A DNA stretch of 15,496 nucleotides from Lagierella sp. (lineage in GTDB: Bacteria; Bacillota; Clostridia; Tissierellales; Peptoniphilaceae). Both the position numbers and the translations under genes were made by a program. The notes beneath the pieces were generated by a model. That model had not been told where the DNA came from. It did not search any database and saw only the letters and a list, made by a program, of their open reading frames with translations. Shown here piece by piece: positions 1 to 4,946 of this stretch (position 1 is the first letter of the stretch; each line of letters starts with the position of its first letter). The stretch lies in NCBI RefSeq assembly GCF_029983815.1, contig NZ_JASBYU010000026.1:1-15496 (forward strand), read 5' to 3'.

Positions 1-65
1 CGGGGCGGTCTTGAAAACCGTTAGGGTGCAAGCCCACGTGGGTTCGAATCCCACCCTCTCCGCCA
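1..65 (+). tRNA. tRNA-Ser(UGA), 3' part, cut by window edge
   Basis: The window opens inside a tRNA gene. Visible are the anticodon arm (GCGGT, loop CTTGAAA, ACCGT; anticodon TGA at 12-14), a long variable arm typical of class II tRNAs, the T-arm with GGTTCGAATCC, the acceptor 3' strand CTCTCC, discriminator G and an encoded CCA at 63-65. The acceptor and D-arm 5' strands lie outside the window. The anticodon and long variable arm identify serine (UCN codons). It heads a cluster with two more tRNAs spaced 7-20 bp apart, probably one transcript. Confidence 0.93.
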
Positions 66-84
66 ATTTTTTTAGATTGGTTTA

Positions 85-175
85 GGAGAAGTACTCAAGT
101 GGCTGAAGAGGCTCCCCTGCTAAGGGAGTAGATCCTTAACGGGATGCGAGGGTTCAAATCCCTCCTTCTCCGCCA
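85..175 (+). tRNA. tRNA-Ser(GCU)
   Basis: Complete class II tRNA of 91 nt with encoded CCA. Acceptor GGAGAAG pairs with CTTCTCC; anticodon stem CTCCC/GGGAG encloses loop CTGCTAA, anticodon GCT at 119-121. A long variable arm and T-loop TTCAAAT are present. It decodes AGC/AGU serine codons and sits 19 bp after tRNA-Ser(UGA). Confidence 0.95.
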
Positions 176-182
176 ACTATAG

Positions 183-259
183 GGGCCTTTAGCTCAGTCG
201 GTTAGAGCGCCCGGCTCATAACCGGTAGGTCCGGGGTTCGAGTCCCTGAAGGCCCACCA
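183..259 (+). tRNA. tRNA with CAU anticodon (Ile2 or elongator Met)
   Basis: Complete 77-nt tRNA with encoded CCA. Acceptor GGGCCTT pairs with AAGGCCC; D-arm AGCTCAGTCGGTTAGAGC; anticodon loop CTCATAA with CAT at 217-219; T-loop TTCGAGT. The GGxCCTTTAGCTCAG start and GGCTCATAACC anticodon arm resemble Gram-positive tRNA-Ile2, whose C34 is changed to lysidine to read AUA. Elongator tRNA-Met cannot be excluded by eye. It is not initiator tRNA, which has a GGG/CCC anticodon stem. The outermost anticodon-stem pair is a C/U mismatch. Confidence 0.92.
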
Positions 260-290
260 ATTAAATATTTCCTTAAGGAAATATTTAATT
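259..290. repeat. Perfect 32-bp AT-rich palindrome after the tRNA cluster
   Basis: Starting at the last A of the preceding tRNA's CCA, both strands read the same for 32 bp, centred on CCTTAAGG. The RNA could form a hairpin directly behind the tRNA 3' end. It lacks a following T-run, so it may aid 3' processing or transcription pausing rather than terminate alone. A better terminator follows at 309-341. Confidence 0.6.
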
Positions 291-308
291 ATACATATCC
301 TATAGTTG

Positions 309-341
309 AAAATAATGGCCGCAAAAGCGGCCAGTTATTTT
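309..341 (+). terminator. Rho-independent terminator of the first tRNA cluster
   Basis: Stem TGGCCGC, loop AAAA, GCGGCCA (316-333) is extended by AAAATAA pairing with TTATTTT, which supplies the U-rich end. The A-rich 5' side means it could act on both strands. It separates the Ser/Ser/CAU tRNAs from the tRNA-Phe repeat array. Confidence 0.75.
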
Positions 342-362
342 GAAAATGTTATTGGTGTATGA

Positions 363-402
363 GCCCAGATAGCTCAGTCGGTATAAGTGAGTGGCCGATT
401 TC
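363..402 (+). repeat. Unit 1, left part: tRNA-Phe 5' fragment plus first 19 nt of the body
   Basis: Positions 363-383 are identical to the first 21 nt of the intact tRNA-Phe at 1093 (acceptor 5' strand, D-stem 5' strand, D-loop to GGTA). Then come the first 19 nt of the 86-nt body (TAAGTGAGTGGCCGATTTC). Similarity then fades and GA-rich repeat DNA begins. The body starts again at 782, so unit 1 was split by about 398 extra bp, with body nt 1-19 present on both sides. This left copy has G at body position 14, as in unit 2, while the right copy has A. Confidence 0.75.
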
Positions 403-410
403 ACACTAAA

Positions 411-593
411 TAGAAGTGAGAAATGAGAAGTGTGAAGTGAGAATGTAAGTTTGAATATTCACACTAGATTAAAAGAGTTCTTTCAATCTAAGGCTCTAGA
501 AAAGAAAATATTTGGATTATTGAGATAACAGGAAGCTAGTAGGAGTTTATAAAACAACTCTCTACTCTAACCTCCCACATCTTACATCTCTAT
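411..593. mobile_element. MITE-like GA-rich element, copy I
   Basis: A 183-bp non-coding element that starts TAGAAGTGAGAAATGAGAAG and ends in CTCCCACATCTTACATCTC. The start and the reverse complement of the end are both GA-rich and roughly similar, giving imperfect terminal inverted repeats. Copy II (597-780) shares start, end and length and lies directly behind. The pair sits inside repeat unit 1. No transposase or convincing ORF is present. The mobile nature is inferred from size, ends and position. Confidence 0.55.
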
Positions 594-596
594 GAA

Positions 597-780
597 TAGA
601 AGTAAGAGATGAGAAGTGAGAAGTAGGAAGTGTATTATAGAGTTTCCTTCGGTTTTAAAAGTCTTATTTTTAATAAAATGTAGTGAAATGAAGAGGCTTA
701 ATAACAGAAGTTATATAAAACTAGAAAGAATTTATTATATGACTCTCACCTCTAATCTCCCACATCTCACATCTCAATAT
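597..780. mobile_element. MITE-like GA-rich element, copy II
   Basis: A 184-bp element related to copy I: it starts TAGAAGTAAGAGATGAGAAG and ends CTCCCACATCTCACATCTC. The ends match copy I closely while the middle is diverged apart from short matches around ATAACAG(G)AAG. A reading frame across 616-822 is mostly this repeat plus the next one, and has no visible ribosome site, so it is not called as a gene. The element abuts the restarted body of unit 1 at 782. Confidence 0.55.
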
Positions 781-781
781 A

Positions 782-926
782 TAAGTGAGTGGCCAATTTC
801 CCACAGGAAATTGTGGCAATAACTTAGTCTCTGCGTCAGTTTTCCAAGAAGCAGAAAAAGAATGAGCTTATATTAAAAAATGAATAAGTAAATATATTGA
901 AATAATAGAAAATAAGAAAATAATGA
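782..926 (+). ncRNA. Unit 1, right part: complete 86-nt structured body (782-867) plus 59-nt tail
   Basis: The complete body, without its tRNA fragment, begins TAAGTGAGTGGCC. It folds as P1 (TAAGT/ACTTA extended through purine mismatches), P2 (AATTTCC, loop CACA, GGAAATT at 795-812) and P3 (TCTGC/GCAGA with a 16-nt loop), ending TGAGC. The 59-nt tail (868-926) is identical to the tail of unit 2. Body plus tail differ from unit 2 at four positions only (795, 801, 806, 812), forming two compensatory pair changes in P2. Whether it is an expressed RNA or a DNA-level element is unknown. Confidence 0.5.
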
Positions 927-1092
927 GCCCAGATAGCTCAGTCGGTATAAGTGAGTGGCCGATTTCTCACAAGAAATCGTGGCAATAACTTAGTCTCTGC
1001 GTCAGTTTTCCAAGAAGCAGAAAAAGAATGAGCTTATATTAAAAAATGAATAAGTAAATATATTGAAATAATAGAAAATAAGAAAATAATGA
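927..1092 (+). ncRNA. Unit 2: 166-bp tRNA-Phe-linked structured repeat
   Basis: Intact unit directly before tRNA-Phe. 927-947 equals the first 21 nt of that tRNA. 948-1033 is the 86-nt body and 1034-1092 the AT-rich tail. Body folds: P1 pairs nt 1-5 with 41-45 and continues with G6 opposite A40; P2 is GATTTCT, loop CACA, AGAAATC (961-978); P3 is TCTGC/GCAGA. The body's last five bases TGAGC complement GCTCA in the tRNA fragment's D-arm, so a closing helix could enclose P1-P3. If transcribed with tRNA-Phe it would form the 5' leader that RNase P removes. No protein is encoded. The family is not recognised. Confidence 0.55.
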
Positions 1093-1168
<76 letters not shown>

Positions 1169-1173
1169 AGATA

Positions 1174-1202
1174 TTTACTTAGTAATCAAAAAGTAGTATA
1201 AT
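1174..1202 (+). promoter_or_regulatory. Likely sigma-A promoter for unit 3 and tRNA-Lys
   Basis: TTTACT (1174-1179), a 17-bp spacer and TATAAT (1197-1202). Transcription would start near 1209, before the repeat unit at 1239, so the unit would form the leader of the tRNA-Lys precursor. This is the best hint that the repeat is transcribed. Confidence 0.5.
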
Positions 1203-1238
1203 AGGATTATTAACTTAGATTTTATAAAAATTTAATTT

Positions 1239-1404
1239 GACTCATTAGCTCAGCTGGTATAAGTAAGTGGCCAATTTCCCACAGGAAATTGCGGCAATGA
1301 CTTAGTCTCTGCGTCAGTTTTCCAAGAAGCAGAAAAAAGATGAGCCAATAGCGAACAATTAGAACGAAGTGAATATCTGAAAAAAATAATAAATTAATAA
1401 ATAT
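1239..1404 (+). ncRNA. Unit 3: 166-bp tRNA-Lys-linked structured repeat
   Basis: Same architecture and length as unit 2, but the 21-nt start (1239-1259) copies tRNA-Lys, not tRNA-Phe. The body (1260-1345) matches 81 of 86 positions of the unit 1 body. P2 is AATTTCC, loop CACA, GGAAATT. Body positions 6 and 40, opposite each other in P1, are A and G here and G and A in the Phe units. The tail (1346-1404) is again 59 nt but much diverged, sharing a core resembling AAGTRAATAT and TGAAA. TGAGC at the body end again complements GCTCA of the tRNA fragment. Function unknown. Confidence 0.55.
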
Positions 1405-1480
1405 GACTCATTAGCTCAGCTGGTAGAGCACCTGACTCTTAATCAGGTTGTCCAGGGTTCGAATCCCTGATGGGTCACCA
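1405..1480 (+). tRNA. tRNA-Lys(CUU)
   Basis: Complete 76-nt tRNA with encoded CCA. Acceptor GACTCAT/ATGGGTC (one G-T pair), D-arm GCTC/GAGC, anticodon stem CCTGA/TCAGG with loop CTCTTAA (CTT at 1438-1440), T-arm CAGGGTTCGAATCCCTG. It decodes AAG lysine codons. Its first 21 nt recur 166 bp upstream at 1239. Confidence 0.95.
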
Positions 1481-1483
1481 AAT

Positions 1484-1516
1484 AAAGCCTTGAAATTCAA
1501 ACCTTTCAAGGCTTTT
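1484..1516. terminator. Bidirectional terminator between tRNA-Lys and the lipoprotein gene
   Basis: A perfect 12-bp stem, AAAGCCTTGAAA paired with TTTCAAGGCTTT, with an 8-nt loop. T-runs lie on both strands, so it can end the tRNA transcript and the convergent lipoprotein gene, whose stop lies just beyond. Confidence 0.85.
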
Positions 1517-1526
1517 CTATATCTTC

Positions 1527-2192
1527 CTATTCGGGAAATTTTATCTCAAATTCTACTACATTTCCCACAGCATTGCCTTCTTCATCCATAGCTTGTGGTA
1601 TTTGAAAGACCATTTTGCTATCTTTTTCAAAGCTATTGTCTACAAAAAACACCAAATTTCCTTGGTCCATTGCATTTCCGTTAAATTCTCCGCTTATTGG
1701 ATCGGATTTATCTGCATTTGCCTTATATTCTACATTGTTGCTTCCGATTACCTTACTTTGGGTAAAGTCTATTTTGTCCAGACCCTGGGATTGATGTTCC
1801 ATAAATAGGTTTATTGTTACAAAGTAAATTTCTTTTTCGTTATTAAATTCTTTAAGCTTTTCTTCTTTTGGTTCCAATTTACTAAGTTGTACTGCGTTTA
1901 TTTTAAAGTTGAAGGGGCCGTTGTTTTTGCTTTCATCTAGTTCATCTAAACCTTTAATTATGGTTCTTTTCCCAATTTCTGTTTCTATTTCTTTGCCTGC
2001 AATGTCATGGTGGTGATGACCGTCTTCGTGGTCGTGATGGTGTTCGTGTTCGTCGTGGTCATGATGGTGTTTGTGCTCTTCGACTTTAGTTCTATTTTTT
2101 ATATCATTATTGTTCATGGCTTTTTTACTACAACTAATCATTGAGATACCACAGATTATAATTGCAATTGTCATAATAAATTTCTTCTTCAT
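1527..2192 (-). CDS. Histidine-rich lipoprotein, probably metal-binding
   Basis: A 221-aa exported lipoprotein. A basic start (MKKK) and hydrophobic stretch lead to a lipobox-like MISC, with lipid attachment expected at Cys21. Residues 40-63 hold 14 histidines mixed with Asp and Glu, as in the His-rich loops of zinc-binding lipoproteins such as ZnuA/AdcA. The rest (about 75-221) looks like a compact beta-rich domain similar to DUF4352-type Gram-positive lipoproteins; that fold assignment is by impression only. It is not a ZnuA-type solute-binding protein, because the large domain is missing. The ATG at 2192 is preceded by GGGAGGA. It is a single gene, convergent with tRNA-Lys and divergent from malic enzyme, with no transporter beside it. 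A role in zinc or other metal binding at the cell surface is inference from the His tract. Confidence 0.8.
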   Translation of the reverse strand: MKKKFIMTIAIIICGISMISCSKKAMNNNDIKNRTKVEEHKHHHDHDEHEHHHDHEDGHHHHDIAGKEIETEIGKRTIIKGLDELDESKNNGPFNFKINAVQLSKLEPKEEKLKEFNNEKEIYFVTINLFMEHQSQGLDKIDFTQSKVIGSNNVEYKANADKSDPISGEFNGNAMDQGNLVFFVDNSFEKDSKMVFQIPQAMDEEGNAVGNVVEFEIKFPE

Positions 2193-2223
2193 CTTTTCCT
2201 CCCAAGTTTTAAATGCTATCTAT

Positions 2224-2232
2224 ATTTTATCA
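2224..2232 (-). promoter_or_regulatory. Possible extended -10 for the lipoprotein gene
   Basis: Read on the minus strand this is TGATAAAAT, an extended -10 about 30 bp upstream of the start codon. No convincing -35 was found. No metal-regulator operator was recognised. Confidence 0.3.
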
Positions 2233-2282
2233 TTAGTAGAGTCATAAGTATCTGAATTTTGAAAAACTCTCACTATAGGTTA

Positions 2283-2291
2283 TGTTATAAT
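2283..2291 (+). promoter_or_regulatory. Extended -10 promoter for malic enzyme
   Basis: TGTTATAAT (TG, one base, TATAAT). The nearest -35-like element TTGAAA (2259-2264) is 21 bp from TATAAT, too far for a standard pairing, so the extended -10 probably does the work. The EF-G-like gene has the same TGTTATAAT at 4907-4915. Confidence 0.5.
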
Positions 2292-2385
2292 GATTTTAGT
2301 GACTTATTTAAAGCTTTATATTGATACTTAAATAAATTATCGACTAATGGGTAGAAATAAAAATATGAAATATTGGAGGAATAGA

Positions 2386-3552
2386 ATGAAAGATATCTAC
2401 ACACGTGCTTTAGAAGAACATAAGAAGTGGAAGGGCAAAATTACTGTGGATTTAAATGCCAAGGTTGAAGATAAAGAGGACCTGGGCCTTGCATATACTC
2501 CTGGTGTAGCTCAACCTTGTAGAGAGATTGCTAAAGATAAGAATTTGGCTTATGAGTATACATGGAAGGGAAATGTAGTTGCAGTTATTTCAGATGGTAC
2601 TGCAGTTTTAGGTCTTGGGGATATTGGACCAGAAGCGGCCCTGCCAGTAATGGAAGGAAAAGCTGTTCTGTTCAAAAAGTTTGGTGGTGTAAATGCTGTT
2701 CCAGTAGTATTAGATACTAAAGATACTGAAGAGATCATTCAAACTATTAAGAACATTGCGCCAACCTATGGTGGAATTAATCTTGAAGATATCTCTTCTC
2801 CTAGATGTGTTGAAATCGAAAGAAGACTTATTGAAGAGTTGGATATTCCTGTTTTTCATGATGATCAACATGGAACTGCAATCGTTGTAACAGCTGGTTT
2901 AATAAATGCATTTAAACTTGCAAAAAAAGATCCTAAGGACGTTACTGTAATCGTTTCAGGAACTGGTGCTGCTGGTTTTTCCATTATAAATATGATGAAA
3001 AGCCTTGGAGTAAAGAATATCTATGCCTTTAATAGAAAAGGTGTTTTAAGAAAATCATTGAAGGACTCATATAACTTTGTTCAAAAAGAGATAGCAGATG
3101 TTACAAACAATGATGATGAAGATCTGACCATGGCAGAAGCAATGAAAAAATCTGATGTATTTATTGGTGTTTCTGGACCAAATGTAATCAATTCTGAAAT
3201 GGTATCCACTATGAAAGAAAAACCTATAGTGTTTGCAATGGCAAATCCTGAACCAGAGATAAGCTATGAAGATGCTATAAAAGGTGGAGCTTTTGTTGCT
3301 GGAACTGGAAGATCAGATTTTCCAAATCAAGTAAATAATGTATTGGCATTCCCTGGACTTTTTAAAGGAGCTTTAAAGGCAAGGGCAAAAAAGATTACTG
3401 AAGAGATGAAGATGGCAGCTGCAGTTGGAATTGCAAATTTAATTGACGAAAAGGACTTAAAACCTGATTTTGTTATTCCATCTGTCTTTGACGAAAGGGT
3501 ATCTGATTCAGTGGCAAATGAAGTTATGAGGGTTGCTAAAGAGAATAAGTAA
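2386..3552 (+). CDS. Malic enzyme (NAD(P)-dependent, decarboxylating)
   Basis: A 388-aa cytoplasmic enzyme converting malate to pyruvate and CO2 with reduction of NAD(P). Its length fits the short bacterial form. N-terminal malic domain: LAYTPGVAQPC with the likely catalytic Tyr37, then DGTAVLGLGDIGPEAALPVM and FHDDQHGTA (from residue 157), whose acidic residues are expected to bind the divalent metal. The NAD-binding Rossmann domain starts at GTGAAG (192-197), followed by ANPEPEIS and GRSDFPNQVNN. ATG 2386 is chosen because GGAGGA lies 5 bp before it and the protein then begins MKDIYTRALEEHKKW, as expected for the family; an in-frame ATG at 2347 has no ribosome site. Cofactor preference cannot be told by eye. 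The next gene follows after 8 bp, so they are likely co-transcribed. Confidence 0.95.
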   Translation: MKDIYTRALEEHKKWKGKITVDLNAKVEDKEDLGLAYTPGVAQPCREIAKDKNLAYEYTWKGNVVAVISDGTAVLGLGDIGPEAALPVMEGKAVLFKKFGGVNAVPVVLDTKDTEEIIQTIKNIAPTYGGINLEDISSPRCVEIERRLIEELDIPVFHDDQHGTAIVVTAGLINAFKLAKKDPKDVTVIVSGTGAAGFSIINMMKSLGVKNIYAFNRKGVLRKSLKDSYNFVQKEIADVTNNDDEDLTMAEAMKKSDVFIGVSGPNVINSEMVSTMKEKPIVFAMANPEPEISYEDAIKGGAFVAGTGRSDFPNQVNNVLAFPGLFKGALKARAKKITEEMKMAAAVGIANLIDEKDLKPDFVIPSVFDERVSDSVANEVMRVAKENK

Positions 3553-3560
3553 GAGGTTTT

Positions 3561-4763
3561 ATGAAGATAAATTTTAACAAAGAAGATAATACTAAGTTTT
3601 TTTATAGATTTGTTCTTATTATCCTGTCAATTCTATTTTTCTTTATTGTCTATAGATTTAATGGATTCAAAAAGGGGATAGGTGGGTTTTTCTCCGTCAT
3701 TTCCCCAATAATATTTGGTGGGGTATTGGCTTATCTTTTAAACATCCCTCTAAGTTTCTTAGAGGAAAAATTGGCCAAGCTAAACTTTTATAAGAAGTTG
3801 AGCTTTAAGAAGAAAAGAACCATAGCTCTAGCCTTGACTTATATATTGGTTTTGGTGTTTATAGTACTATTTTTTAGTTTGCTTATACCACAACTTATAA
3901 AGTCTGTGTCTACACTTAGCGACATGATTAGTGAATATTTGCAAGAAAATCAATTTGAAAATTGGGGAGAGTTCTTTAATAAATATGGGGTCGACCCAAA
4001 GATTTCAGAGTTTTTAACGGATAGGATTGCAAAGCTAATTGAATATTTAAAGGGACTTTTATCCAAGATGGCTCCAGTGCTAACGGCCTTTGCACAGGGT
4101 GTGGTTTCTACAACTGTTACAGTTATGATAGGACTTTTTGTGTCTCTTTACATTTTAAATGATAAGGAACATTTTTCTGCCATCGCTAAAAAGACTACCT
4201 ATGCAATCTTTCCTACAAAAGTTGCCACTAAGCTTATAAAAGTGATTAAGGATATAGGGGTGACTGTAAAATACTACCTATCGGGAAATTTAATTGCGTC
4301 TATTATCTTAGGAATAGAGGTTTCAGTGGTTTTATTTTTCCTAGGTGTGGAAGGCGTCATAACCATGGGAGTTATTTTAATTATCACTAACATGATTCCA
4401 TTTGTAGGACCGTGGATGGGTAGTGTACCTGTATTTATGATGATAGCAGTTCAAGATATCAAAAATGCCTTTATATTCATAGTTCTAATTGTGCTGGCGC
4501 AACAGATTGATGAAAATATTGTAAAGCCAAGGATCCAGTCGGAACAGATGGGAATAAACTCATTTTGGATTATTTTGGCAATTATCATTGGAGGCTCTTT
4601 GTTTGGAGTTATGGGTATGATAATCGGGGTTCCAATCTTTGCAGTTTTATATAAATTGTTGAAGGAACTGATTGAATATATCTTGAATCGTAAAAACCTA
4701 CCGACAAATTCAGGTGCTTATCTGAATAAAAAAGAGAATTTGATGAAAAAAGAAGAAGAATAA
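3561..4763 (+). CDS. AI-2E (PerM) family membrane transporter
   Basis: A 400-aa polytopic membrane protein of the AI-2E/PerM family. Hydrophobic segments appear near residues 14-30, 40-60, 90-110 and 175-195, with a cluster from about 235 to 375. The C-terminal half carries family-typical stretches: NMIPFVGPWMGSVPV, then DENIVKPRIQSEQMGINSFW, and a final MIIGVPIFAVLYKLLKELIE. The predicted soluble part around residues 115-165 (SDMISEYLQENQFENW and onward) sits between membrane segments, as in relatives. Family members have been tied to quorum-signal export, ion/proton antiport or permease functions, so the substrate here is unknown. The start has a weak AGAGG overlapping the malic enzyme stop, suggesting translational coupling. 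The charged tail MKKEEE is cytoplasmic by inference. Confidence 0.88.
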   Translation: MKINFNKEDNTKFFYRFVLIILSILFFFIVYRFNGFKKGIGGFFSVISPIIFGGVLAYLLNIPLSFLEEKLAKLNFYKKLSFKKKRTIALALTYILVLVFIVLFFSLLIPQLIKSVSTLSDMISEYLQENQFENWGEFFNKYGVDPKISEFLTDRIAKLIEYLKGLLSKMAPVLTAFAQGVVSTTVTVMIGLFVSLYILNDKEHFSAIAKKTTYAIFPTKVATKLIKVIKDIGVTVKYYLSGNLIASIILGIEVSVVLFFLGVEGVITMGVILIITNMIPFVGPWMGSVPVFMMIAVQDIKNAFIFIVLIVLAQQIDENIVKPRIQSEQMGINSFWIILAIIIGGSLFGVMGMIIGVPIFAVLYKLLKELIEYILNRKNLPTNSGAYLNKKENLMKKEEE

Positions 4764-4770
4764 AATATAG

Positions 4771-4793
4771 GCCGGTATAATTTTTATGCCGGC
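4771..4793 (+). terminator. Hairpin after the malic enzyme/AI-2E genes
   Basis: GCCGGTATAA and TTATGCCGGC form a 10-bp stem (one G-T pair) with a TTT loop, 7 bp after the stop codon. It lacks a following T-run, so termination is plausible but not certain. Confidence 0.45.
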
Positions 4794-4839
4794 TTATGGA
4801 AATAAAATGAAAAAACTTACTTTAAAGGTGTGATTTACG

Positions 4840-4900
4840 CCATTTCTTTAAAAAAACATATTAAGAAAAAGAGAAATTAAGTTTTTCACAAAAGAAATGG
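4840..4900. repeat. 10-bp inverted repeat overlapping the EF-G-like promoter
   Basis: CCATTTCTTT (4840-4849) and its exact reverse complement AAAGAAATGG (4891-4900) are 41 bp apart. The right arm lies between the -35 and -10 regions of the promoter, so it could be a regulator site or a structured element. No known regulator recognised. Confidence 0.35.
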
Positions 4901-4915
4901 TTTTCATGTTATAAT
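4885..4915 (+). promoter_or_regulatory. Promoter of the EF-G-like gene
   Basis: An extended -10, TGTTATAAT (4907-4915), with a weak -35 TTCACA (4885-4890) 19 bp upstream of TATAAT. The start codon follows 31 bp later behind a GGAGG site. Confidence 0.6.
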
Positions 4916-4946
4916 CTTAATAAGGCAAAATACATAGGAGGTAAAA

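Noticed and set aside
616..822. 68-aa open frame on the + strand
   Set aside because: It lies across the GA-rich repeat and the restarted repeat body, has no ribosome site and no recognisable protein features.
2347..2385. Upstream ATG start for malic enzyme
   Set aside because: No ribosome site before it, and the extra 13 residues do not resemble the family; 2386 has GGAGGA at good spacing.
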